A stretch of DNA of 64,000 nucleotides, from contig JAMKCF010000002.1 of assembly GCA_023634235.1 (NCBI GenBank), positions 13,194,091 to 13,258,090 of the forward strand, in the 5' to 3' direction. The notes under the pieces were generated by a model that saw only the letters and a program-made list of their open reading frames with translations, was not told the origin of the DNA and searched no databases. Positions 35,580 to 48,830 of this stretch are shown piece after piece (the first letter of the stretch is position 1; the number at the start of each line of letters is the position of its first letter). This DNA comes from Pisaster brevispinus. Taxonomy: Eukaryota > Echinodermata > Asteroidea > Forcipulatida > Asteriidae. The translations under genes and the position numbers were made by a program.

Positions 35580-37165
35580 AAAAGGTGCTAAGCAATTTTC
35601 TACATGGGCCACAATGCATTCCCTGCTGCAATCACAATATGAACGAACAAAGAAAAATCCAGGGGTAAAAACTAAAACTTTGTGATTTGACTATTGTGTC
35701 GAAGCGTGAGGCCATTACCAGGTTTGCATTTATAACATCAGGTGAACAGTCTGCAACAGCTAACTTCCCTTTTTCATTTTTCAATGATATTTTCCTCTAA
35801 ATTTAGGCCCATTTATTTTGTAATGTTTATCGTCCAAAATTAGCACAAACATTTTTAGTCAAGCATCAACAAGAAAGACTGTAAAGCTCACTCTCGTTGA
35901 ATGACATCTTTCAGTAGGGCTATTATGTTTTCCGACCCCTTAGCCGTCGAAAAACACTCCATTGAGTCGAAACGTGACGTCATTTCAATTATACCATGAG
36001 TGTTCAAATATCTAATAAGTAACACTTTGGCAACATTTATAAACTGGCCACTTCTCAGAAATTGACAAAAATCTTTCATTCTGATCGAACAAATGGTAAA
36101 CACGCAATGAACAGTGGTCATCTCTACCCCAAAATAAGCTCGCCAACAACACAAGTTCGCCACCAATTAAATTGGGTGGAGCTTGCTATGGGGCGAGATG
36201 ACCGGGTTCCACCCAACTGCGTATACAGCGAGATTTAGGTGACATGACTGCATGCATTGCTTTGTTGCTGAACTCGTGGCTGTAGTTACGTGTATTATGA
36301 TGCAAAAGCTTTACGACATGCACATTAGATGAAGCATTTTAGTTTAATTGGTAACTGAACTGAAACAAATTATTTTCTACTAAAAATTACAATGAAACAG
36401 AAAACAAAATATGATATGAGTGGTGAAAATAAACTGCAAAACCGCAACCCCCACTCAAAATGGGTTCACCTGGACGATTTGTTTCTTCTTCTCAAATTAC
36501 GTCGTGTTTAAGACGCTCTAGAAACCAATCAGAGGCATCCCTCATTGTACGTACGCTCACAGTATAAAACAAGGTCTCGCACCAAGACTTTCCAAGTATA
36601 AGAGTGCTCACTCTGCTTAAATGTTACTCAGTTTGACTTTGGCAATAATTATGACATATTAAATAAGCTTATTCAAGCGAGATTACTCACAGTCATCAAG
36701 AAGAAGAAACTGGTCTATTTTTGTCACGTGGTCAGATGGAAGCGGAGTCTTAGAAATACAATTCTGGACTGGAACAGAATGATGGTAACCCCCCCCCCCC
36801 CCCTTGAAGGGGAAGGCAGTGGAAAATGTGGGCAAATAAAATCAAGAAATGGACAGGTCTTAACTGTGCGCAGCTTCTTAGGGCGGCAGAAGACCAAGAC
36901 AGAATTAATGGAGGTTGTATGTGAAAAATGCCATCACAACGCGGCCCCCAACGGCCGCAACGCCATGGGCAGAATAGAGGAATGGTTTAATACTACTATG
37001 CAAAGTACTGGAATTCACTCACAGTGTTCCATCAGGCACTTTGAGGAAGCATTACTTTGGCTCCTAGTCTCATCGTCCCTACTTTAAACATAATGAAACT
37101 ATGTATTCATGAAAAAAAATACTGCATTGCGGCTTTAAGCACGATCCTACCACTAAGGCTTCTAA

Positions 37166-37496
37166 AGCCGGCCTCAGGTCGACCTACGATGTTCTTGCGC
37201 CCGCAACAAATCGTCGGCAACGCGCAGACAAAATATACTCAGGTCACAACAACTGAGAAATCGTGCGACCGTCGGGATCACGTCGTACAAGTTGAAATTG
37301 TTCTACTCTTGCGACTGTTAATTTTTTCGAGGGGCGACTGTTTCCGATTGTCTTAAAATCATCGCAGCTACGCGCTCAGGTCGTAAATAATCGCCGACTG
37401 AAAAGTTCCCGATGGTCTTAGCTCAGGCGCAGTGTGATCCTGAAAAGTCAGTCGCCGACTGTTTTTTGTTGACGTAAGGTCGACCTGAGGCCGGCT
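37166..37496. mobile_element. 331-bp Harbinger-type MITE with TAA target duplication
   Basis: The ends are AGCCGGCCTCAGGTCGACCT and its reverse complement. TAA flanks the element on both sides, and the homologous place in copy 1 (about 14,890) has a single TAA with no insert. A 3-bp TWA duplication is the mark of PIF/Harbinger elements. The insertion is younger than the segmental duplication. No transposase is encoded. Confidence 0.85.
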
Positions 37497-37588
37497 TAAG
37501 GGACATTCCCGTTGCGATTGTGCAATACTAAAAGTGACGCATGCGCAAGTCCTTTGATTTTATGTTGATAAGCCCACGTTCGTCCTGG

Positions 37589-37595
37589 TATAAAT
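37589..37595 (+). promoter_or_regulatory. TATA box of unit 3, twin of 15,014
   Basis: TATAAAT is preceded by GACGCATGCGCAAGTCC and followed by AGAGAGTGAGAGAG; a GTAAGTGG donor lies at 38,022. An acceptor (CTTTCACCAG at about 39,833) just before the unit 3 ATG could receive this noncoding exon. The element travels with the duplicated segment. Confidence 0.45.
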
Positions 37596-38021
37596 TTTAC
37601 CTCCGGACCAAACATCCTGCCTGGCAGAGAGTGAGAGAGCGGTACGGAAAGACACGAACACCACGGTAACAGATCTAGGTTGAAGCTGAACAGTATGACG
37701 GTGTAAATGTTATCATTTAATTATAAAACGGGGCATCTTCGCTAAACATTTGAGTCAGACCATTTCCAAGAAAGACTTGAGAGCGCAGAAGGGCCTTCAT
37801 TGGTGGACCTGTTTGCTTTACATGGTTTCATGTACTGTAGGATAGCACAGGATCGAGAGAGTGTGCTATGATGGTCACATACTCGACGATACTGGACGAT
37901 GCAAGGTTGATTCAGTAGAGAAGAACAAGTCAACGAGTCTGGTCAGAAACACACATGTATTTGCTTCCCTGCTTTACGACTGAATTCAGTGGATTTCAAC
38001 TGAAGTTTTGACTCTATACAA

Positions 38022-39848
38022 GTAAGTGGCATTCTCATGGTCATACGTATGAAAATAACAAAATGAATGCTGTTCTGGTGTACACAGTTATCACACGTTC
38101 GTACTAAGTAATAATACCTACCTACACACACAAAATAAATGATAAAAACAAGAAATCGAGTAAAACATGTTTCGTAATTTTTATACCCCCGCCAGATAAA
38201 GCAAAACTCGGAGGAAAGAGCAAAATAGTCTTGCAAAATGGACATATTGAATCTTATAAATTTGGACCACATCAAACCTAAGCATTGCCTCGAGTTACGT
38301 TACGATTGACTTCTAACTGGGATCCTATGAGTAGGCATAGAGCAAGGACAACAGTGGTCCAACAAGTAGGGATAGGCCTACACCCCCTTATTTTTGACCC
38401 CTTAAATAAACCCTATTGACCAACCTCTTTTCTGTTGCCAAGTGTGTGACAATAATTGCCTGCGTGTGTCTATTTCATACCAATCTATATAATAAGCAGC
38501 AATTTACAAACATGTTTTTGTACAATAAGACAATCAAAGAGATGAACTTGTCTCAAAGCAACACCACAGTGCTCACCTCTTGTATTAATACGTGTGTCTA
38601 GAAAACTGTAGAAGCCTATTGTTATTGGACCACTTACTGCAAAATGTCAAGAAATGGACTGGCTTGCGGGTCATTTGTGCTTACCCATAGTTTACTAAAC
38701 ACGAATTTTATTGTTAGAAATGCATCACGGCTTTAGCATGATCAAGGGACTCTCCCGTAGCGATTGCGCAATACTCACAGTGACCTCTGGGTATTTTGAT
38801 ATTGTGCATTAAGAGCAGGTTGCCCATGGGTCGCCAAACGCCCATCCGAGTAACTTCCGCTATTCATTTATTTAACTGTGCTCTGCACCAGCTTTTGAAT
38901 CGATTAATCAATAACGAGTACTTCTAGTGAGTGACCTTGGAGGCCGACAAAATGGTTCACAAACACTCAATTACACACTCTAATACCTGACCTCTACAAA
39001 AACTACAAATTAATACACGGATTTATCGTCTGTGAAACAATTATGGCAAATGGAAAGGAAGTTTATATCCTGAAAAAACAAAAAATTGGTGACTCTGTGC
39101 AAAATAATTAAATTGTGTCGTCACGGACACGTACACTCAAATTCAGCAGACGACGGAGCTTTCTGTGTACACGCAGCTACGCAACAACCTTTGACCTTAA
39201 ATTTCCCAGAGTGACAAGCGAAAACACCGCAGCGTTCGATTAGCCTCGTTTCGTGGCTACCACGAGTGTAAACCTCCGAAACAAACGGGGAAGCTAATCG
39301 AACACACCAATACACAACATTGCCTTTTCATTTTGTTATTAATTTCATCTAGTTTTCTTTAGTTGTTGTTTGTTTTCTTATTCCACCCGTGTGTAGCTGC
39401 TTTCTTTTTCAGTCGTATAGCCCTTTTTATACAAAAGTATATACTGACTCTTCTATTTACTTTCCAAACATTAATGGCTACAAAGTTGTGAACTGATTAA
39501 CAAAATCTCCACAATGACTGAACGGCAATAATTAGTTTATGAAAGAGGAATCGTAGGGTGGATAAGTAGAGTACAGGTTCTGGTTACTTTTTAATGCCAT
39601 TATTACAAGAACAAAACAAACCTTAAGGGTTCATACTTTATCACACAACTCCGTGGAAACTGGAAGAGCGATACAGCACATGAGTCACGTGTGAAGTGTT
39701 CCACGCTATCCCAACGAGGCTTGGCACTTTTGTGTGCACCCCCCCCCCCCCGTTTTAGCAAAGTTTAATACAATTTAACGATGAATTTACTCAATTTCAT
39801 TTTGAGAGTATTGAGCATTGATCTTTCACCAGAGAGTACACCACCAAC
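38022..39848. other. Intron/5' flank of unit 3
   Basis: No gene is seen. It contains a fragment (38,548-38,600) of the 600-bp repeat of 15.9-20.3 kb and a hairpin at about 39,233-39,302 (GTTCGATTAGCC mirrored by GAAGCTAATCGAAC). From about 39,360 onward it is homologous to 100-515, including a poly-C run before the ATG. Confidence 0.5.
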
Positions 39849-42800
39849 ATGTCGCAGCCATCTCTAAAACAGTGGGATGAAGACCGGAAGACGTTAGGGG
39901 TCGTCTATGATCTTTCCCGGGCAAAACCAGTGGAAAGGAAGAACACAATCAAGAAGAGTAGACAGGCAGCTGTCAAGTCTGCATTGGCAGAGAAGACAAA
40001 GCCATCTGGACAGCATCAAGACACCAAAACGAACACGTCTGGTTCATCATTGGGCAAAGAGCAATGCGGAGCCCAAGCAAGAAGGTACCGTACCTTTGGT
40101 GCATTCACTCAAACACAGTTTTGAGAGTAAAGGGTGTTGGCCTACTATGGAGTTTTCAAAAAGTTCCAAGCTTTTGCAGTCAGAGCCAGCTAAGGTTAAA
40201 GGGCAGTATCTGTGCATGACGTGAGACTCTTTCACAAGCTCATGAAAAAGTCTTACGTCATGCACAGAGTGCCCAGCTGATTCCTAACCCAACCCTAGGT
40301 CCTCAATGGAACCGATACTATAGGATAGTACACAAATGCTCTGTTCTCCGGGCACAGTAGTTTTCGTGCAAGAACTAAAGTCAATGAGTCACAAATCTTT
40401 GTGTTATAATCTTCTTCTTTTTTTAAGTGAAGCTAGCAAATATTAATGCTTTTCAGTTCAATTGCTCTGATAAGTTTTTGTGACATTGTAACTTCTTTTA
40501 TTTCTTTGTTAAGACGGCCAAGGATCTGCATTGTTGACACTAGCTGAATTAATTGATGTTTGTCATTGAAACTTCCAATTCTAATACTGATATCTACAGA
40601 GACGAAGCCTCATCACATAGAGGCAAGAAACCTCATCACATGATACAGTTATTTATCAAGACGTCAATCAACCGCAAAAACCTCAGTTTACGACTCGATC
40701 GTAACACAACCGTCTCCGCACTGAAAGACATCATTCACAGAAAGTTGGGCATTCGTCCTGCATTGCAAAATCTGTACACAAACAACCGAAGGTTCAAGGT
40801 ATGGTCTGCGTTATACTATTCATTATAGTAGTTGATTTCTTGAACCATATATTTGTGCATTTGTCATTTATTTTAGTTTACAGGTTACGTTCAAAAGATG
40901 TTCTAATTGCAAAAACAAAACAAAACGACACACAGTGGCTTGTTTCTTTTTTACCTACACATGTATTTACCTATGTTTTCATCATTTTCAAAATCTCACA
41001 ATCGTTTTCCAATTTGTAAGACCTTTGGCATTTCTGCATTTCTGTGGACATTCTGCAGCAAAATTTTTTTCTCATCACCAAACAAAAGATATCAGTAGAT
41101 TTTCACCTTCGTTTGGCGCTGCCGCAGAAACGCAACGATCTTGGCGATCATGCTGAACGTTGCTCGTAAGTCAAGGTAATCCGCCGGTAGGAAAAACTGT
41201 CTACTTTTGATAATTTGCAAAACCTAAACTTCATTCGGTTTAAAGAGAAAATCTCGCACTTTGAAAGTACAAAGTATACCATCTTCATCGTTGCAGACGT
41301 TTGTGGTTTTCAAAGCAATATGCTGGATGGCAGTTAAGGTTATTTATCGCAAAAGGTGGTTACTAAAATAGAAGAACAAATCTGACTGGCTGGTTACAAC
41401 AATTGGTGACGGTTCGTATTCTATCTTGAAATTTGTGGACAAGACAATTATTTGATTTGCGAAGTTATAGAACAAGATGATGAAACCCCGAACTGAGGAC
41501 AACAATTGATAATCCCAGCTGGAATGCAAGAAATGCAAAGATTATCGGTCTGCCGTATAACATTTTTTGGTGTTTCTTTTTGTCCATTATTTTCCCAGTT
41601 GTGTGACGCTTTGACTCTTCTTGATCTTGGCATTAAACCGAATACAAACATTGATCTGACACTAGATACAGGTTTGCTTGGTGGCGCCCCAACACGTGAG
41701 TAAATAAATGAATTATCCACGACATGTCAGCCTTTGTGTTACACTGTGTTCTCTTCCATACATACATTGACATGTGACTTTGTATTACAACTTATATCTG
41801 ATTGAAAGAGCAAATATTTCGGCAAACTGCACCTCAAATTAACAGTGACGTTTGTTCAAGGTGCATGTGACAATTCATACATTGTAATAATGAAAAGTAA
41901 AAAGTGGTACCATACTTTTTTGTTTGTTTGTTGGGGGTGTTGGGGTGTTTGTTTGTTCGTTTGTTTGTTTGCTAGTTTTTTAATTACACTGTACCGTGCC
42001 CTATGTGGGTGCAGAGGACACCCCTCCGCTCCCCCATAAGAAATAAAGAAATAAATAAAAATAAATTAATAAATTAATAAATAAATAAAAATAAATTAAT
42101 AAATAAATTAATCAATTAAAATGTTCCAATACTTCTACACCCTCCTTTCGTTAAAAAGTACCCCTTCTTAAATCCTGACCCACGAGCAGACAGTAAAGAC
42201 AAAACGGGAGGCTCATGCCCCATATCGAGCACCAAAGAAAACACCGTCCACAAAACCATACATCAATAAAGGTTGTATCTTGTATAAAACTAATTATTCT
42301 AATTTGAATGATGGTTGGATGATTGGATAGTGGTTGTTATATCAAGCTTTTCTATCACCATCAACATTATTGATTGTTTTGTGACCTATATCAGAAATGC
42401 TAACACTTTAAATGGAGTCAATTTCCGGTAAAAATATATTCAGCTAAAACTTACCTAAACGGATGTGAAAGGTATATTTTGGTGCAACGGAGTTGTTGGG
42501 ATTACGAAGATGACATTCAAGAACCGGAGTTCATAAAATGGAAAACAAAGTCTTGGATTTAAAAATTCAAATTCCTCTGTACAGCAGATGTGACAATCCT
42601 GAGCGAAAAGTGTACTTGCACGTATTCTTGCAAACAACAGTATTTGAGAAGGAAACTAATCTCATTACAATGGTCTTGATAAAGAGGAAGCTTCCGGAAT
42701 AAAATGTTTCATTAGTCTTTTTTATTTTCTAAATATGCTCTCTCTTTTTTCTCTCGGAAGAACAGTAGACGAGACATTCCTACAGACTTTAGCGTTTGAC

Positions 42801-44850
42801 CTCGTCAAAGACTGGCAGCAACTTGCAGAAAAGCTTACTTTCAGACCAGCAGAAATTTGCAACCTTGAACGCCTCGCTGAGAGCAACCCAGAATTACAGG
42901 CGTACCAAATGTTAGTTTCTTGGTGGGAGGAGCAAGCCGATCACAGAGAAGCGGAGGAAAGGTTGAGAAGTGCATTGGTTCAAATAGGTCGTCGTGATTT
43001 AGCTGCAAGGATCCCAGGTAAAAATTTTGTTATTTTGTTTTAAATATTAAACCACTAATCGTCTCTCTATAGAAACGAGAAAAAAAAAGAAACCCATGCA
43101 TTAGGCAACATACTCTTTTACATTATTATTCTTGTCTGCATAAATTATTGATGGCAAAAGCAGTCAACGCATCGAGGAAGTTTGGTTTTGTTTGGTTTTG
43201 GTTTGCTTTGGTTTTGCTTTGTTATGTTTACTTTGTTTTATTACCAAATATGAATGTAACAATATCGCCAGAAAATGTACAACACATGAGGGGCAGGAGG
43301 GGTGGGGCAGGTACATGAGGGAGCCTTGAAATGGTGGTCTTTATTAGGCAAGAACTGATACCAAATTATTCTCATTGACACGATCACATAATTTAAAATG
43401 ATTGGTATTGTATAATGATAGGGGGTATGAACAATTTAAAACTAGAATACACCCTTTTTTCTTCAATATTATAGCACCAGTTGTTTTGATTTTTCTTATC
43501 TAATTGAGCAGATTTGGTGGGTATTTATTGGAAACTAGAGAAAAGAAATTGACTTTATAGACAGGAATGATTTGGCACTAATCATTACAGCTAAACCTTC
43601 CAATTGAGGTAACATGAAATATGTCAGCAATGCTTTGTAACAAGATACATTGCACCAGGCATGTTTTTTTATTAATAAGATTTTAAGATAAAATCCTTTG
43701 TCTGGTTGTCATTCTTGTTGTAGGTTATGCACCCACATCCCCAAGAGCAGGTAACAGGACGCAGTCATCGGAACATCAGTCAATATCCGATGCATCAGGT
43801 ATTGATGAGAAGCAGTCAGGTTTCGTTGAGAAAAAACATAAACCAGAGCACACAGTGCACCCCGGTATTGAAAGCAATTACGAGGCCGATAAAACCCAAA
43901 CAGAGTATAAGAAAACTCCCCTCAAATCATACGGAGACATAATAAGCTTTGATAAGAAAAGAATCTTGATCACCGCTGAAAGTGGGTATGGGAAATCAAC
44001 GCTTCTAAAAAGGATAGCTCATGACTGGGCTGTTTTACGGAGTGATGATGCTCATCAAAAGGAAGAGTCACCTCTGTCAAAGTATGAGCTCGTCTTTTTG
44101 TTGGAAATAAATAAAATGAAGGGAAATCTCAACATTATGGATGAAATATTTACTCAAAAATTACTGCCTCAAAACCAGATCGGGAAGAAGGATCTTGAAA
44201 ATTATGTGATACAAAACCCAGAGAAAGTTCTCATCCTTCTTGATGGAGCGGATGAAAGACTTCAGTGTTAACAATATCCTCTCATTCAAGTCTCTTAAAC
44301 GCTGTAAGGTAATTGTAACGAGTCGTCAGCCTATGGCTTTTAAGTTACTGACTTGCAATCCAGATTTCACAAGAGTAAATATACTTGGATACGATGACAA
44401 AAACAAGACAGAATATATCCAGAAGTACTTCAGCAACTATGATTCCCAACACCATAATCATGTTCTTTCTGAAATAAATAAGTCTGAAACACTCCAAAGT
44501 TTAGGGGAGATTCCTCTGTTTCTTTGGCTGATGTGTTCATCATTAACACAAGCCGGAAGTCGACTACCTGACAGGATTACAGAACTGCTTCATCTCGCAA
44601 CCAGGATATTCTATGAGCAACAGATGAGCAAAGATTGCACACCACAATCCCCAGACAAAATGACCGAAGAGAAGTTTAATGAGCTAATGACCAAATTGGG
44701 TCAGGTAGCACTTGAAGGTTGGATGTTAAAAAGCTATGCAGAAAATTCATTTGAGGTTTTCAGATTTCGGTTCAGAGGACCTTGTCAATTTTGGGTGTGA
44801 AGTCTGCTTGCTGACCCGAGTGCAATTCACGCACGGTAATAGAAAGAGTT
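39849..44850 (+). pseudogene. NLR unit 3: Ubl-Death-partial NACHT, broken
   Basis: Exons 39,849-40,084, 40,600-40,798 and 41,599-41,695 have exactly the lengths of gene 1 and encode the basic head and the Ubl with an intact LLGG. The Death exon is 42,766-43,017 (252 nt, phase 1 to 1), with the acceptor that gene 1 lacks. The next exon starts at 43,724 and runs from the linker straight into the NACHT at IDEK-QSGFVEKK: an in-frame deletion removed the second Death domain, the last intron and the NACHT start. P-loop and LLDGADE are intact, then a 35-bp deletion at 44,256 shifts the frame. As it stands the frame gives 443 residues and stops at 44,271. A further extra T lies at about 44,757, and all LRRs are missing. 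Confidence 0.8.
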
Positions 44851-45659
44851 GACCTGAAATCACTTTCATTGTCCTTAAAAATACACATTAGTTGTTCCTA
44901 AGTGGTTTTGAAGCTCTGCATGGTGTGGAAACTGAGACGTAACTATAAATAGTAGACTTGCGGGTACCACAATGGAAAAACTCTCTTTTTTTCAGAGCCG
45001 GTGTGGTCTCGACGTTTCAATTCAAACAGTTTACTCTGCTCGCCTCCAGATGAATGCTGTACTGCTGATGGTGATGCAACTTAAGTAGAGATTAAGGGAT
45101 GTACATTTGGGCGGGAAGATCCAAGCTATTGTTGATCGATCGATGATGCGTGGGAGTCGGCAGGCTATGTTTGTGATGGAGTGTGTCAGTGTTGCAGACA
45201 AATTCTAAATTCTTTCTTAGTTGCTTATCATAATATTAGTTGGTCTTTCTTGGTTGCCGTGGCGGCTGCATGTACAGGATGTACATGTCAATTCAATTCT
45301 TGAAAATTTGAAGGCAAAAATTCGTACAGATTTCACGCCTGTGTTTTTTTTAATTTTTATTGCTGTTCAACTTCTCCGGGTCGCAATTCTCTTCTGGTAT
45401 TTCACTTACTTCACGTAAAAACTGCAAGACTAAAGAACAATACAATCGCTAAAATACTAGTCACTAAAATAGCATTAAACTCATGTTAAGTAACTATCAC
45501 GAAATTGAAACTGCTTAAAGACAAGTGCCCTTTTAACTCTCAAAAACGTCAGAGAACTTCATTTAATAAGTCGTCAAAAACATTTCTTTTGATAATCCAG
45601 AATTCTAAGTATCACTGCAAAATAAAAGTTGTGTTGCGGTTGAGGCGTGTAATAATAAT
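44851..45659. other. Unmatched spacer
   Basis: NLR similarity fades at about 44,850 (the word CACTTTCATTG may be the last trace of the LRR tail, compare 31,246). The remainder shows no gene, no clear repeat and no match to the other downstream flanks. Confidence 0.4.
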
Positions 45660-46869
45660 ACATAGATTGAATTAAAATTAAAATTTTACCAAGGCGCAAA
45701 TTCATTGAACAGCTAAAGACACATATTGGTTAAGCACGCTGAAATATTGCTAATCAAAAAAGGCTTCACCAGCCAAAGATTAATGCATTGCGTATCTTTG
45801 TTTGTCACTTCACTGGTTGCTTTATGCTTAGAAACTAAACTTACAATAGCAATATTGTAAGTACAACAAAGCTCGGGGAGCTGTAGTGAACTTAGATTCA
45901 AATGTTGCATTCATACTTTCAGAATATGTTCACTCGTGAACAATAAAAGCTTTGCGGGGCTGGTTTGTGTCAGTGGTTGTGTATGGCCGTCCCTGAATCA
46001 AGCGGCTACGGCTAAGGCTACGGTTATGGCCGATGATAGCAGCGACAACGTTGTGGAATAGGCCTTTTCAGCAATCTAGCCATAGCCAGACAGCCGAAGC
46101 CATCAATTCAGACACGGCCTTAGTTACGGTCAAATGGAAGTTACTGAAAATACTCACCTAGTAAAATTGTTCCCACCAAGTTAGAATATTAACAGGGGAA
46201 GCGGGTATTTGTACAAGATGTTCTTTAATTTGGATCAAGGCCGAGCTTTCTCTGTGTTTGCCCCTAAACTCTGTAACTCCTTGCTTCTTGACTTCTAGAG
46301 TGCACCAAGATAAGATGACCTCGAGAGAAGGGTATTAATTGAAACTCTTCTCAGAGAAAGAATATTATTGTATTTTGGAGAGGTTCTTTTTTTTCTTCTT
46401 TTTTTCTATTCCATCATAAGCTCCACTAAAAACGTACACTGATTAATCTGTGTGGTCAATGGGTTAACTAAAATTTAGACTGCATAAATGTTTATATTTA
46501 TATTGGTTATTTTTCATTTGTTAGTTGAGAAAACTAACAAACTACATTGTTCTCAAATTTGTGTGCGCATGACTCGAAAAAGTGTAACGTCACTAAAAAG
46601 GAACAGACCCGGTTGTAAATTACTCCTCTGAGTTTATTGTGATTTATTTAACTCTTTGAATGACATGCATATTATGAATTGACTTGTTTTAATGAGTTTG
46701 TAAGTAATTGTGTAAATTTGATATCTTAGACAGATGCAATTCTTATAAGTACGTGCAAACAATACAACCGTATTGGATAAAGTTATAAACAAAAATGCGA
46801 AGTAACATTTCGTGTAGAATTCTGTTTAACAACATTGCTGATTTCTCGTATAAAAGTACTTTTGAATGT

Positions 46870-47990
46870 GTGTGTTTTGTGTATGGATGAGGTGTGTGGT
46901 TTAGAAAGGGAATAATAGAGCAACAATAGCAGGACCCCACACACCCGATCCGTAAGGTTGTGTGTGATTGCAAATGTGGACCACAATGTTTTCCTTTGTG
47001 ATAGCAACCGTGGACCTATTGTTCCTTTTGTTATAAGTCCCCGGTTTGAATGTGTGTACCTACCCACACACACACACACCCACACAACCTTACGGATCCG
47101 GTTTGTGGGGTACTGCTATTGTTGTTCTATTGTTCCCTTTTCTAAAGAATTCCCTTGTGGGGCCCTATTGTTCCTATTGAAATTGCCTTGTGGGGTCCAT
47201 TGTTCCATTGTTAAAAGTACCCCGTAAGTTGGCATGTGTAAGGGCACACAGCCGTACGGATCTGGTTTGTGGGGTACTGCTATTGCTGTTCTATTATTCC
47301 CTTTTCTAAAGAATTCCCTCGTGGGGCCCAATTGTTCCTATTGAAATTACCTTGTGGCGTCCATTGTTCCATTGTTGTCAGGACCCAACATATGCCCTTC
47401 TGTGTGTCCACACCTTCCTGTTTTTGCATCCCAGTGGAGACATCTTTTGTTCTTTCCTTTTGTTCCTGTAGTTAAGAACCTCCCATAGACTTTGTACACA
47501 AACTTCCTTGTGGAGCAACCCAGTCTTTAGAATTTCCCTTTGGAGACCCTTTCTTTCCCCTTTTCTGTTTTGTTCTCAGTCTCCATAAGGTACTGAATAT
47601 GAAGGCACACACACACACATTTGTAAATGGTGTAAACCGAGGACATCCCATGGTTTGGACTTAGTCTTTTTTGCGATGTTCCCATTGGTTTTGAACACGA
47701 ACCAAACCGAGGACTGTCCCCGATATACCGTTTTCCCGAATCCCTATTGTTAAAGTCCTCGGTTTGGGTGTGTGAGTTTGTTTTCACATTCAAACCGGGG
47801 ACCTATAACAAAAGAGGACAATAGGGTCCCCGGTTGGGTAAAGGTCCCCAGTTAGAAATTGTGTACAAAACCAATGGGAGCTGTTGCCAAAAAGTTAAAG
47901 TCCAAACAAAAGAGGGACAATAGGAGGTCCCCGATTGGAGGTGTTTACACACTTGTGTGCGTGCGTGTGTGTGTTTTAAACAACACAACT
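46870..47990. repeat. Nest of direct and inverted repeats rich in CACACA and GTCCCCGGTT
   Basis: A 164-bp direct repeat (TACGGATCCGG at 47,091, TACGGATCTGG at 47,255, both followed by TTTGTGGGGTACTGCTATTG) is seen twice. An inverted copy of its start is at about 46,907-46,965 (AGCAACAATAGCAGGACCCC). Further right, CCAAACCGAGGACT and AGTCCTCGGTTTGG form a hairpin (47,702-47,767), and GGTCCCCGGTTGGG words recur to 47,940. Confidence 0.75.
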
Positions 47991-48705
47991 CCAACTCTAT
48001 GTTCAATTTGCCTCTAAATCTCTTTCTGTTTTGAATACTTTTATTAAGACTTTCTCTTAAAGAAAAAGTACTCTTTTTTTTCTTTCTTTCTTTTTTTTTT
48101 GGGGGGGGGGAGGTTTTGTTTTTTCATTTCCATCATTACGTGTTCGACTGCATACACCTGACTAACCTGTGTGGTGCACGGGCTAAAACTGAAAAATAGA
48201 CTGCTATATACTGTGTTATATATTGTTTATATATATATATTATATTAACACTACTATTATAATTACAAGCAGTATTATTGGATATATACCTGGAGTTGTT
48301 TTGTTTTTTTATGTGAAATTGCCAAATAAAATAATAATACATACAATAAAAAATGGTTGATTGCAGCATAAGACAATGTCCGCAATGGCGACTGTGGCTA
48401 CGGCTGTTGCTAATGGCATTCTATTTTCCAACGCATAATCACGTGATGGCGATCAAGCCGCAGCTACAGCCGCAGCCGCTAATTTGGAAGCGAAGTACAT
48501 TTTGCTAAGCAAACAACAGGTTATTTACTCGCCATATAAACCAAGAGATGCGTGTGAGGATTTTTTTTAATTACTGGCATCTCGTTAATTGTTTTACGGA
48601 TTAGTTTGGTTAATAAAAATTGTCATCTATGAAGCAGTTCCATTAAATGGAACTCCGGATGCTGTTAATCTTTCAACAAATATTAGTTAATAGGTAAAGA
48701 CCCCT

Positions 48706-48830
48706 TGCATTGGCCGCCATCTTTGATGAAACGTGCACGCGTGAGAGGCTACCATTGGCTGAGAGTCGCGCGCAGCGCGTACACGCCTGCACTTTTCCCA
48801 GTGTGTGTCATCAAAGATGGCGGTCAATGA
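48706..48830. mobile_element. Short MITE-like hairpin with GCCGCCATCTTTGATGA arms
   Basis: GGCCGCCATCTTTGATGA and TCATCAAAGATGGCGGTC are inverted repeats around a GC-rich core with GCGCGCAGCGCG. The arm contains AAGATGGCGG, a YY1-type word, next to AATGACGTT. It resembles the element at 61,589-61,765. Confidence 0.65.

Larger units (their letters stand above)
31363..37560. repeat. Downstream segmental duplicate, copy 2
   Basis: It is collinear with 9,022-15,000. Differences are small indels, an added stretch near 33,760-33,960, loss of about 500 bp before 36,506 and a 331-bp transposon at 37,166. The minus-strand frame at 31,894-32,172 is the truncated twin of 9,285-9,671. I see no other gene. 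Confidence 0.85.

Noticed and set aside
45221..45418. 65-codon hydrophobic frame (small membrane protein)
   Set aside because: It lies in unmatched spacer, is short and T-rich, and has no conserved counterpart in the other flanks.
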